Assembly (NCBI GenBank): GCA_020698575.1
Contig: CM036243.1
Span: forward strand, 15,243,903-15,307,902
DNA from: Bostrychus sinensis
Lineage: Eukaryota; Chordata; Actinopteri; Gobiiformes; Eleotridae
Length of the DNA: 64,000 nt
Reading direction: 5' to 3'
The notes under the pieces were generated by a model. It was given only the letters and a program-made list of their open reading frames with translations, was not told where the DNA came from and searched no databases. Positions 13,395 to 24,560 of the stretch are shown in pieces. Within the stretch, counting starts at the first letter, position 1. Every line of letters starts with the position of its first letter. The position numbers were made by a program, and so were the translations under genes.

Positions 13395-13547
13395 TTGAGA
13401 AAGGCAGTGATGGACCACATCTCCGACTCATTCCTGGAGACCAATGTCCCCCTTTTGGTGCTCATCGAGGCAGCTAAGAGTGGAAACGAGAAGGAGGTCA
13501 AGGAGTACGCCCAGGTGTTCCGCGAACATGCCAACAAGCTGGTGGAG
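13395..13547 (+). CDS. ctnna2: ctnna2 exon (alpha-N-catenin, vinculin-binding region)
   Basis: This exon encodes 51 residues, phase 0 at both ends, beginning LRKAVMDHISDSFLETN and ending VFREHANKLVE. It is flanked by an acceptor (tgttctag) and a GT donor (gagGTCAGT). Alpha-catenins link the cadherin-beta-catenin complex to F-actin at adherens junctions; alpha-N is the neural paralog. In mammalian alpha-catenins this stretch (about residues 325-375) starts the M domain's vinculin-binding region. The helix around VPLLVLIEAA contains the leucine whose mutation (L344P in alpha-E) is known to block vinculin binding, and it is intact here. The exon is almost identical between paralogs, so the ctnna2 assignment rests on the next three exons. 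Relative to my recollection of mammals, 'AAKSG' replaces 'AAKNG' and 'KLVE' replaces 'KLIE'. It lies 43.8 kb from the next exon. Confidence 0.95.
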
Positions 13548-15784
13548 GTCAGTCATCAATAATACATGAGGGCACCGACACACACACACACACTCCTACC
13601 TCACTATCTGCTGTGCTCATCCTCCAGGTCAGAAATAAAATAATTATGTGCATGTTCAATTATATGAGCTCCTCAGGTCAGGTCACCATAAGAATCCGAG
13701 AATTACATTGCTTTTCTGACCGCCATTTGATTGTTTAATAAGAAATTTGCAGGAGAGATGGTCTTATCTGCGGAAAGAATCTACTGCAGAAAGCAAGCAT
13801 TTTAAAAGTGATGCTGTATAAAAATAACCTTAATCAAAAAAGGCTAATCAGTATGAATATGACGTGATCCAAGCTGTCAGATCTTCACACCTTTCTGCAC
13901 CAATACACACATGCACCTTCACTGTGGTTTAATCCTGTAGTTTTAAGGACTGCTTGCTTGCTATGTACTATAACTATATTTTAAATTATACACGTCTAGC
14001 TATATTTTAAGAATGCAGTCGTACCTTTCACTTTTTACACCATGAGAGTGAAACCTAAGATAAGCAATTCACCATCCTAGTGTATTTTTTTATTGTCAGT
14101 ATTCAGTTTTACTACATTAGTAATATTGTGCACTCAAATTAAAGGTACAGTAAGAAGCATGCGCTTGTTCTGGTTTGAAAACAGTACTGCAGTCTAAATC
14201 AAAACAATGGATTGTGGGTTGCCAGTCTTTCCGCTTTTCTGATGGATGAGCGGCAATGCAGTTTTAGAACCAAAGCAAAAAAGGTAAACAAAAACAACTT
14301 TGCCATTATGTGAAATATATTTTTAATTGTTAATAAATCAACTGTACCATTGTTATCAGTAAAACTATTTGATTTAAACATGTTTACATATCTTGGTAAC
14401 CTGGCAGTATCAATCTGGAATGGCTCCCGTTGAAAAGGTTTGTGAAGGGGCTTGACATTCAGTAGAATACTTGGAGGTGATTGGATAAAGCACCAGCTTC
14501 ATAGCTAAAAAATAAACCGCTACGACAGTGAAACAACACAATAAAGATTTTTGCTGTTTTTGTAAATGTAGAGCAGCATACCTTTTGTTTTTCTGTGTCG
14601 CCATGTTGTTAACAAGTATTGCTAAAAGTGCTTGTTGTTGTCGGAATACCTAAAACTCGCCCACTCATGGCATTACTGCCACGCCATTGGCCCGGGTCAC
14701 CATTGGCCCAGGCCGCCACCGGCTCGGACCCAAACAGATTAGCGGGAGCCTGACAAGATGGATATCGTGAGTTTGTGAACTCACAAATTTCACAACAATC
14801 CAGCTTTCTGTGCAAGGTAAATGTCTTGGCACACATATGGGTAATTTTTATGAACTGCGAAAAATATATACTGCTCATAGCTTCTTTACTTTGCTAACAG
14901 GTTTATGTGCCAACAACTATATACCTAAGGCCATTTTAATTCAAATCTGTTGCCCTGTAGAACAGTGGTTCTAGTCTAATCTTACAGAACTAGTTATTTT
15001 ACTTTTATGTTATTTTGTTATAACCCTTATGACACACACATTTTAAAACATGTATCACAATTTCATTGAATTAAAACAATATTTATTCACTAAGTGGGCT
15101 GAATATTAAATCTACCTTGAACCTTGAGCCCACTATTTGGTCTCCACTCACTGTTTGGTGACTACTTATCTAGAGGACATCACAAGGTCAGGTCTGACCA
15201 TTAAACTTTTTTTTCTAGTTTGTACTTGGCCTTCTTTTTAGGTCATTTCAGTCTGCATTGGGTCAATCTTTGTGCATGAGTCACCTATTTTTCTCATAAG
15301 CCATTCAAAGCAGCCTGTGGAACCTTTTATACTGGCTCATCCACACATACTGTCAGTGAGGACAGCGGTGTCTCTCCCTGTGACATGAGCGACGAGAGTG
15401 ACTGATTTGTGTGGCCTTTCGGTTCATCCTAGCTGTTTACTGATGAGGGGCGATCTGACGGATGCTGCACTCAAAATCCAGTCTTTTGCATAAACGACAA
15501 CATCATTTAAAACTTTTGTGTGCTTAAGGACACATGGGGGCAGATGGGTTCTGCTATCTCATAAATAGGAGGGGGAACAGATGTCACAATGTCTTCTGCG
15601 TTTTGGGATAATTAAAGCTTCAGTAAGCAGTACATTTTGGCATCAGTGGGCAAACCCAAATGCTGATAAACATTGCTGCAAATCCAATTTAAGTGGCATC
15701 ATGATATAAGTATCTAAGTAAGGCTTTCTATTGTGTAAAATGATGTGTATCTGTGTTTTATCTAAAGATTAAATTTCATTGGTG

Positions 15785-15965
15785 GGGGGAAGCTTGAATA
15801 GTGAATACAATGGTAGAAGGAGGTTTGAACCACCAGGTAGAAATCCTAGAGGAAGACCAAAGAGGAGACATCTGGATATAGTAAAAGAGGCCATACATTT
15901 AGTTGGTTTGAGGTTAGAGGGAACAGCAAAAAAAAAAGAAGACAGAACCTTGAAACATCTTCTAT
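15785..15965 (+). pseudogene. Degenerate LINE C-terminal remnant
   Basis: An open stretch reads RRRFEPPGRNPRGRPKRRHL and continues DIVKEAI...DRTLKHLLLT. The order 'RGRPKxRxxDxVKE' followed by 'DRxxxRxLxxT' is the familiar C-terminal end of RTE/BovB-type reverse-transcriptase polyproteins. Only about 60 codons remain, there is no upstream RT domain, and an A-run near 15930 interrupts the similarity. It is most likely a 5'-truncated, decayed insertion. It shares the 'PRGRP' motif with the better preserved LINE at 36962-38177 but belongs to a different lineage. Confidence 0.5.
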
Positions 15966-16148
15966 TAACATAATGGTGAAAGCAAAAATTGGCCTTCCCC
16001 AAGTGTAATTTAGGTAACAGAATGCTGATCCGTCCTATACAAGTGGGTGATTGACAACTATCTGTCTGGCTGTCCTAATTAAATTGTCTTCAGCCACATG
16101 ATGTTATGCTGCAAGTTTTGTCTTTTTAAAGTTTTTAACTGCACAAAC

Positions 16149-16172
16149 ATATATATATATATATATATATAT
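16149..16172 (+). repeat. (AT)12 microsatellite
   Basis: An uninterrupted AT dinucleotide run, 100 bp upstream of the retroposed inverted repeat. Confidence 0.95.
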
Positions 16173-16272
16173 GGAAAAGACCATCTGTTTTATTATTTCA
16201 GTTCAAAGTTAATTCAGGCTTTATTATTATATAAGATTCAGTACACAGAGTGAAATATTTCAAACATTTGTT

Positions 16273-16630
16273 TATTTTAATTGAGTACTGTTCAAAGTTT
16301 CTTTTAGTCAGACAGGAGTGTTTGTTTACCTGCTTTACTAGTTTCGTCTACTTCCTGTAGCCTTCGTCAGAAGCGTCACAGTGATGTCGCTGTGACGTGT
16401 CTTGCAGGCTGCTTATGTTGTTTTGTCAGACAGTAGGGAAAGCTTGCGCCTACAAGACACGTCACAGCGACATCACGTGACGCTTCTGACGAAGGCTACA
16501 GGAAGTAGCTGAAACTAGTAAAGCAGGTAAACAAACACTCCTGTCTGACTAAAAGAAACTTTGAACAGTAGTTTACTTCAGAAGACAGTATGAATTTCCA
16601 CAAAAGAAAAAAAAAAGTATTTTAATTGAG
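16273..16630. mobile_element. Retroposed inverted repeat with A-rich tail and 13-bp TSD
   Basis: Two arms, 16286-16409 and 16448-16570, are near-perfect reverse complements (two substitutions and one indel in about 123), with a 38-bp spacer. After the right arm come about 30 bp and an A-rich tail (16600-16617). The sequence tattttaattgag occurs directly before the element (16273-16285) and directly after the tail (16618-16630), a perfect 13-bp target-site duplication. Tail plus variable-length duplication point to LINE-mediated insertion rather than DNA transposition. Each arm contains ctgacgaaggctac, agga, a gtag strand, then gaaac, which resembles a hammerhead core. Twin priming with overlap, or an RNA that already carried both arms, could produce it. 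I do not recognise the source family with certainty. Confidence 0.75.
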
Positions 16631-18150
16631 ATTATTATGATTTAGTTAATGACAACCACAATTAGACTACAAACTGTATAATATTGCGTAATCATTACAA
16701 TTAATATAAATAAATGGTTGTTTTTTTAATTGAATTACTGAAATAGTTTCATTTTTCTGCCATATTGTATTCATGTATGTGTAAAATACACTGCAAAAAG
16801 AATAAGTTTGTGTAATTAACATTTATCAATAGGTTGTTGTTTTTTTTTTCATATTTGTTGTGTTTTACAGGTTGTGTTCACACATAAAGCGCCTAAAAAA
16901 TTATCTTTAAAAATGATTAATGTGTGTCTCGACAAAGCGAGGCTCCGTGTTTTGTTGCTTTGTATCGTCTAAGGTCACAGCAAACATATACATAAAGGAA
17001 GGACGTAAGCCTTACAAAAGCCACATGAGAGAACATACTGTACGTCTCTTCAGTTTTCGCTTTGGAGATGCTTCCTTTACTGAATACTCACTGCTGTGTC
17101 TGTGTACCGCTGTATGTCAGATTCTGGGACAGTGAACAACAGAGTATGAATCTCTGGGTGCTCTCTGTAAAGGTGTTGGGTTACTTCAGTAAGTCTCTCG
17201 GAGCCGTCGGCAGCAGTAGGCTTATGTTAACATGACAGAAGATTCCAGCGCTCCTCGTGGGTGCAAGGCTGTCTCAGTGCGAGTGCAGTTCATGAAGCAC
17301 AGCTCGCTGACCTGTTGATACATCAGTCATTCAGGCAGACACGCAAGTTGACACATTGACACACAAAGCTGGCAAAGGGAATATCAGCTGTTTTTTTTGT
17401 TGTTTTTTTTATTACATGCAAGAAGGTCATGTTTGTTTCTTTTGCCAAGATGGCTATATTTTCATTGGCTTTGGTTGGTTTGTTTGTTGGTTAGTTTGAT
17501 AGCAATATATCTTAAAAAGTAAAAGTTGGATTTTGTTTTCCTTATCTATCTGGAGAAACGTCTGGAATGTTGTGTTCAAAATAATAGCAGTCCAACACCA
17601 TAAAGCAAAACAATCACTGTTTTTGGTAAAGAAAATAAAAAAATCTACATGGCAAATAACTTTCTAGTAGGTGTAGTAGAGTAATAGAAAAACAATTGAC
17701 CTAACAGTCATGAAATTTATGCTGCTAATTCTCTTTTTTGGAATAATTAATTGAAAGGGGCATTTTCAAACTAATAGCAGTGTGGTGTGCTATCAGGAAT
17801 CTCAGTCAACTGCAAGAAGTCAGCTGTTAAACAGCTGTCCCTTATGAAAGGACAAACGCACCACATATTGTGCAGGCTGGTTATATTGTATTTTTCTCAA
17901 AAAAGTTGGCATAAAATAGGGTCGTTCGAGACATTGTTCAAAAGAACAGCAGTACTTTGATTAAAAAGTTGACTCGAAAGGGGAAAACATATAAAGAAGT
18001 GCAGAAAATTATAAAATGGCAATCAAACGTGAAAGATGTAGAAGAAAATGAAAAATCGCCATTCTAATGGGCCAAAGAATTGCCAAAATGGCAAAGACTC
18101 AGCCAATGATAAACTCCAGAGGGATTAAAGAAGATCTAAAATACCTGTGA

Positions 18151-18333
18151 ATGCTTCTTAACCCTATAGAAAACTTATGGGGTGACATTAAAAATGCTGT
18201 TTCGGAGGCCAAACCAAGAAATTCAGAAGAATTGTGGAGTGTTGGAGGACTCAATGAAGAGCAGTTCTCAAAAACTGTGTTTAAACTATGTTTATACAGC
18301 AAAATATTAAATTCACAGATTAGATTAGATTAG
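18151..18333 (+). pseudogene. Tc1-like transposase C-terminal fragment
   Basis: It reads LNPIENLWGDIKNAV followed by SEAKPRNSEELW, the segment around the third catalytic acidic residue of the DDE/D transposase fold (the N-P-I-E-N-L-W motif). The N-terminal DNA-binding and first catalytic segments are missing or scrambled upstream; only a short 'KNSSTLIKKLTRKG'-like trace with stops can be guessed around 17940-17990. It cannot encode an active transposase. Confidence 0.75.
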
Positions 18334-18341
18334 ATTAGATT
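18317..18341 (+). repeat. (GATTA)n short tandem repeat
   Basis: About five units of agatt/gatta inside the Tc1-like element, probably expanded after insertion. Confidence 0.9.
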
Positions 18342-18469
18342 CAAAGGAAGGCAACATCTTAAAGCATTTTCAATTTTTATAGTAAATGTTTGTTAAGAAG
18401 AGTGCAGACACTGCTATATTTTTGAACAGCCAAATATTCCTTTTGTCTTCACTTATGTGGAATGCAGAA

Positions 18470-19076
18470 TGTTACGCCGCTTGGCCTGGGCCCGCCTGCC
18501 CGTGCTCCCCACATCTCCCATTGATCTGTGTCTTATTTTGTTTGCAAACTATGCTGCTTGAGTTCCTGTCTTGGTTGGTGGCCCACCTTTCTACCTGACC
18601 CTGGTGAGCTCCTGCTTGCGGCTCCACTGATTGGTCCGCCACTCTAACCTTGCACCAGTCCAGAGTTTCCACCTGCCAAGGCCACTCCCAATAAAAGTGA
18701 GCGCCCACCAGCCGGCCGTGCAGCTGGGACTCTGTGTACAGCTCACCTCTGAATATGCTGTGTCTCTCGTTGTCACTCTAGTCTGTATACTTGTGTTTAG
18801 TGACTTGTTACTTTTGTTAATTGAGGCCCTAAGTGTCACTTGTTGCTTATATTGTGACCTTTTAAAATTTGCGAGTTATCTTTACACCTGAACTCTGTAC
18901 AAGAGACTCCTTTTGTTGCATTTATTGTTATTATTTTTGTTAGCCAAGCCACCCTTGGAGACACTTTTGTTACATTTTACTTACATTTCCCTTTTAAATA
19001 AATTGTCAACTTTAATTTACCATTTTACATCTTGGTTGTGTTACTTCTCTTTACTCTAGCTGGGCTAGTCGTAACA
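18470..19076 (+). mobile_element. Solo LTR nested in the Tc1-like element
   Basis: The 607-bp unit starts TGTTACG and ends CGTAACA, perfect 7-bp inverted termini with the TG...CA ends of LTRs. It is flanked by agaa on both sides (18466-18469 and 19077-19080), a 4-bp target-site duplication. A TATA-like ataaaag at 18691-18697 and a polyadenylation signal AATAAA at 18997-19002 give the expected promoter-then-polyA order, so the LTR reads on the + strand. It is more GC-rich than its surroundings. No primer-binding site, gag or pol follows, so it is a solo LTR left by LTR-LTR recombination. The superfamily (Ty3-like most likely) cannot be fixed from the LTR alone. Short open frames inside it on both strands are incidental. 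Confidence 0.8.
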
Positions 19077-20809
19077 AGAAATAAAAGCTAGAAAAGGGAT
19101 TTTGAGATTCTCTCACTTTGAAACACATACTGATATTATTTTGAACACTTCTGTACTCTCACATTCATTCACTTTTGCCAATTTAATTTCACCAGTTTAC
19201 CAATACATGTAAGTGTGACATGCAGATTCCGCACAGTACTGGCCGATATTCAGACTGAACAATCTGAAGACTCATGGTCTAAAGGAATTTTATATTTTAC
19301 ATTTTGCCACATTTTCATTACTCGCTATTCATTCATTGAATTGTTTTTTATTTTTCCTCCAGAGGGCAGTGTTGGAGAAGCACTGGTGTAGCTCACCACT
19401 CCATCTAGTGGTACAAAGGTTATTAACGGCTATTGTAGTATTGTGTTAGCGTGTGACTGATGCAAAGTGAGATGTGGCAGCCCTTGCCCTTTAATAAGCC
19501 AGAGCCCTAGGGTTAAACTGGTTGGTCACACGTAACTGGTTTGACACTACATGCATACAAATTCTGACTTCAAGAGATAACACGCTGCTCCTTTGTACAG
19601 TCAGATTACAGGCTTCCAACTGTGACTGTAAAATTACTATTAAAAGAGTCATCTGTGTAACTGGACACGTTCTGAGATTTAAAAAGATTTAAAAAAAAGT
19701 TATTAAATCAGATTAACTGCTAGTTAATCTCACCATTAGCTTAGAGCTGTGATAGCCAGGGACTCACAAGCGAAATGTAATGTATTCCATATTTGATTGT
19801 TAAATAGTGTCTTGGTTCATGCAAATATGCATGCTGCACAAAGAATAGTAAAATTTTAATCTAAATAGGAGACTCAGCAGCAGGTGTTATGTGCCACAGT
19901 TATTCTGTAGCTTAGCATTTTGTGTTTTTCATCTGAGAAATTGGCTCAGAGCTCCATTTCCTTCTACAATGAACACTTACTCCAAAAACATGGCCACAGC
20001 TGTCCCTCAAACATCCGGATTTCCTTCTTCTTTGCCAAGCTCAAATGTGAAACAAGCTGAATTATACAGCTCATAAAACATTAATGACTTCATGGCAATA
20101 TTCATTAAGATTTAGTAAAATATAGCATTGTGATTATGTTGCAGAACTTTATCGAAGTGACGCAGAATGTAATGAGCTACATTACTAATGAGTTTGGTAA
20201 CTAATACACCTTTGCAGTTGTAAGCTGTTTTCTCAGGTGAATTCAAAGTGAAACTCTTAATCTAATAGATAAGCATGCACAAAGCATACACTGGCAAGTG
20301 ATCCCCTATGGGTGGAATTCATTCCTATAAAAATAAACAAATGCTTACAATTTTTTTTACTGTGTATATGTACAGTACTTTATGGTTGAGTTTCACTTTT
20401 TGAGTTGAACTACTGAAATTATTCATCAATATATTTATGTGCATCTCCTATAAAGCAATGTTAGGACCCAGATAACCGGTCTCTAAGTCCGCACACATAG
20501 CCACATGTACTTGTATTCATAGCAAAATCATTTTATTCAGCCGTTTGAAAGTTTTGATTTGGTGTTTTGCCCAAGGATGGTTTGACAAAGGGGAGATCAG
20601 GCCGTCAGAAACTGCGCTTAGATGATAGGATTGTATCTTTTTTCAAAGCAAAAACATCCTTTTATGACCTTTCTGTATATTTTTCTATTACCCTCATCTC
20701 ATTGCTTCTTGGAATTGGTGATGTTTTTCGACTTTTGTAGTTTTGTAGCGGTCGCATGCCACACACCTACATGTTTCATCTGAGATCTTTGACCATTTTT
20801 CTTCTTTAT

Positions 20810-21053
20810 TCAGACCTTCAAGAGTCTCTGTTCAAAATATGGCAAGACTAAACTCCACTTAATGTCCAGTCTGACTAATACAGGCATCCTCATATCCACT
20901 TCCTCGGGGTATATTGTCTTGATAGCTTCAGCGTTGCGTCGCATGTCGGATCGGGGGACTTGGCCAATTTCATTTGTGAATGCTGCCATCATCATTTTTC
21001 ATGGTATAACAGATACTGACTATCACAACTGCCACCGCCACAATGCTTTTTAA
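20810..21053. other. Unexplained segment open on both strands
   Basis: On the + strand a frame open from a good acceptor-like sequence (ttcttctttattcag, ending 20813) runs about 80 codons to a stop at 21051-21053; GT dinucleotides at 20862-21010 could act as donors. On the - strand a 61-codon frame (20995 to 20810) reads ...EAIKTIYPEEVDMRMPVLV.... Neither matches any family I recognise, and neither resembles alpha-catenin. It could be a conserved noncoding segment that is open by chance, a decayed retrocopy, or an alternative exon. Confidence 0.25.
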
Positions 21054-24000
21054 TATATTAGGCAAACGAACATGGTGCTCTGTGTCACTGCCATCGACTC
21101 ACTGATGTCAAATAAGAAGCTGTCTGAAGTCATTAGCTTTTAGTTTGGAGAAGATCAAGGGGATCAAAAGCGCTTGTGCCACTTTTCATATGCTCTATTT
21201 GGCCCTGTATACAATGGCTTTCTCCAGCCTATCCTCACCCAAATGCTCTCTTAAAGTCATTATTAAGATGCATTCGGTTCCTCGTCCATGGAAAGGTGGG
21301 TCATTTGCCAGATGTAGCCCCATAAACAATGAAGAGAAATGCATTTGCAATGACTCAGAAGATTCAATTAGTACTCGACTACACCTTTAATAAAACAATA
21401 TGTCTTTATTTTAATAGTGTCAAAAGTGTGTGTTTGCAGATAAGATAAGAAGAGGTAGTCTAGAGTAAACAGAGCACACAGAGTCAAAGAATGGAGCTGA
21501 GCCGTCGGGATTGAGGAAAATCATGGATATCACTGTATTAATGCTCTATTAATACAGGATTTGGGCTAATTAATTCCCAAGAGGGGGTTTTAATGAGAAT
21601 AACCTAATCCTAACCCTTCACCACTCAGGACCGCTATTCTTGGTTTAAAAATAGCAGCACCATCTCTTTGACCAGAGATAATGGAGCGCTTTCTGACTGT
21701 ACAGAGAAGTTCTTAGGTGAAACACACTGAAAAACATTGACACAGAATCACAATAGTTTAAGCTGTTTTTTTGTGATCTGGTATTTTGATAGTTGGTCAT
21801 ATTATCATTGTAACTTTGTAGTGTACTTTATAGTGCAGCCTTTGTACCTAGTAAAATGTATTTTATATTAATAATATTTCCTCTGCCTGTAATCCCTTTT
21901 TGACTTTGCGTCTTTAAGTTTTTCTTTTTTGTGCAGCTTCCGTGTGTAAGCAGAAAAAGTTAATGCTGAACTAACCATGTTTTTGTATTATTGGTAGCCA
22001 TTCATTTAGTGTTGACAAGTAGTATAGCCATAACAATAGAGAGCTTGATAATATAGCTTAGATGACATATACAGGTATTTATTTTTATTACAATATGCCA
22101 TGGTGATTCCTTAAAGGAGATATGTTAGTGCTTTTATTCATATTTGTAAACTAAACTTGGTCAGCATTGCATGCTTTACAATTTCTAAAAATATTACCTG
22201 GCTAAAAGAGAACATTTTAAATAAGTAGCTACTCTACTGCTGCCATAAAGAAACAGGCACAGGGCAGCAGGGTGCAGCTTTGTTTTGGTCTTTTAAACAT
22301 AATCAGTGAAAAAAAAAAGTACTTCTTCCTTTTAAACTGTTTGTATGATGCCATATTACTACGAAATGAAAAATAGCTGTGAGGAATCAGTGAAAACAGA
22401 GCTCCACACTATTTTTTTGGATAAATGAATGAGAGCAGACTGGCTGTTGAGGGCTTGTTGATTGGTCAGTGCTTCCTGGAGTGGGCTGGGGTTCGTGGGA
22501 GAGGCGGGGGTTTGTGGAAACAAGCATTCTGGGGCCTCAGAAACTCAGAGCTAGAGACTACAGGATTACTCAAATAGATGTGAATGAAACAAAGCAGGTA
22601 TTATTTTATTGATTGAACAACATTATAACATGGTAGAAAGCACAGAAAAGTATTCTAAGTCCAACCTTTTTTTTTTTTTTTTTTTTTAGGAAAGTGCATT
22701 AGTTCAATGAATAATAATTCTGTTACAAGATAATATACATTTTAGTAAAAAGAAAATGATGTGTGATTTATTTATACGTTCAGTTTCATAAAACATTTGT
22801 TACCACAAAAACATTCACATAATGCATTCATAATGAGAGCGGATTTGTGCTACAATTTCTCTTGTTGGTTTATGGATTATACTTTCCCTTTTATACCAAA
22901 GACTGGATAAACATAACATGATCTTTCAGTTTGTGCATTATCCATTTCTCAGTGATGCTTTATGAATATAGCACTACCCTGGATGTACTCTTGTTACATT
23001 AAACACAAGACAAATATCCAATCTTTTCAAGTTAGCGCAGTTATTGCCTCTGCGGTAAGAACATATACGTGCCAGTACATATTGGATATCCAGGACGTTC
23101 CGCTCCATCTCTATTCTAATGTCACTGGGATGCTTTCAGATGACCTTGACTATATTTCCGAGCCTTAGAAACTGCTCTGAAGGAACGTGTTTACTGGCAG
23201 CATCTGCATGGGTCATGAAAACTCTTGAAAATGTAATAAAATTTAAATGCACTTTCCTCATTTTGGAAATATCATCATTATTATTCTTATTATTACATAT
23301 ATGACTATTTGACTATATTCCAATATTTCTGTTTTTACCTTTTACTATTTTGTACTTCACAAGTCCTATATAAGGAATATACAAGATCTATGGTAGCCCG
23401 TACAGCCCATATTAAGCTATGCTGTGTTTCATTAGCTTTAGCTTCAAGTAGATTTACAGCGGTGACCTTACACGAGACATGAGCAAAGTCAAGGGGAGAC
23501 ATATTCTAGTGATTATGCATAATCAATACTGCATTGAATGTAACCTATACTAAAGCGGCCTTCGGTGCGCAGCGACATGAGACGGACCGCAGCAGTAAAT
23601 ATTATTCTCGGGGCCACTGCATTAAGCACTTTACCGGACAGTTAACCGGGAAGTGGATGGATCACCCCAGGAACAGATCTATTTGTGATGACCTGCACCT
23701 TTAGGCTAGCATTAATCCTCTCTTTTCCACACAAAGTTATTAGCCTCTGAGGAAATCTGCCTTTGGACGATGTAGCCAAAGAAGTGCATAGGAAGATACA
23801 TCAAGCAAGCATAATCCACTGAAGGTTATTATTACCCCCTTTTGAAGTTATTTTTAGTGGGAGCCAAAAAATGTCAGCAGGGAAAAGCTTCAGGGTTTTT
23901 AAGGCTCGTGTCACTATAACATATTTCTGCAATTTGGACCGTGGAGCATATAAGACTATGAGATGATAAAAATATGAACCGATGTCTTCACAAAAGTCGA

Positions 24001-24099
24001 TGCTGCCTTACCTGCATTGTGAAAACCCTTGCCCTGCTACATGCCTGCTGCTAAACCATATTATTAGTTTTGTGTCACAATATGGTCTTTATTTATTTT

Positions 24100-24560
24100 A
24101 AGTTCCTCTGCCAAGGGGTTATGTTTTTGCCAACGTGTGCTTGTTTGTTTTTTTGCCTGTTAGTGTTATAACTCAACAGCTTTTGAATAAAAAAGAAGAA
24201 AAAATGGCACTGAATGGAAGAACAAATAATAAGTTGTTTTCGATTCAGATCACTGTCTTGATCAAGGATTTTTTTACCATTGCAAAATAGGGCCAACTTT
24301 GTTTACTAACAACACTAGGAAAGGAACCAAAAGGAGCAAATGTATTTTTTTGTTCTAGCTGTTGAACTGGATGACTTTTTTTTTTTTCTTACAGCATTCT
24401 TTAGCTTTGCAAGCCAATTTTAGCCAATGCTAGCAGTGTAACTCAAACTGTTACAGGCAGATTTTCAGGAAACATTCAGATTCAGGAAAGGGGAAAAGGG
24501 ACAAGTGATTTACTTTTGGTGTGGATCCATATCACCGTCTGGACCCGGGGTTATTTTACA
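24100..24560 (-). repeat. Two reverse copies of the RTE-type tail
   Basis: On the - strand, one copy (about 24100-24295) contains ttgagttataacac, an (acaaac) stretch, then aaaacataaccccttggcag and aggaactt. A second (about 24430-24560) contains ggatccacaccaaaagtaaa and tcacttgtccc, followed by tttcctg. These are the blocks seen at 5440-5712 in the opposite orientation. The two lie head to tail, so they may be independent insertions or one rearranged insertion. Confidence 0.5.

Larger units (their letters stand above)
17564..19155 (+). mobile_element. Tc1-like transposon, interrupted
   Basis: The left end has gtgttcaaaataatagcagt (17572-17591). The right end has its inverse, actgatattattttgaacac (19129-19148), with one mismatch. 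A second internal copy, ttcaaactaatagcagtgtg (about 17766), gives the IR/DR arrangement typical of many fish Tc1 elements. A TA follows the right end at 19154-19155; the left TA is mutated. The transposase is reduced to a C-terminal remnant (18151-18333). The element is interrupted by a solo LTR (18470-19076). Removing that LTR and one copy of its duplication leaves an element of about 0.98 kb. Confidence 0.8.

Noticed and set aside
18386..18891. Several 60-86-codon frames on both strands
   Set aside because: They mostly lie within the GC-richer solo LTR (18470-19076) and have no retroviral or host protein similarity.
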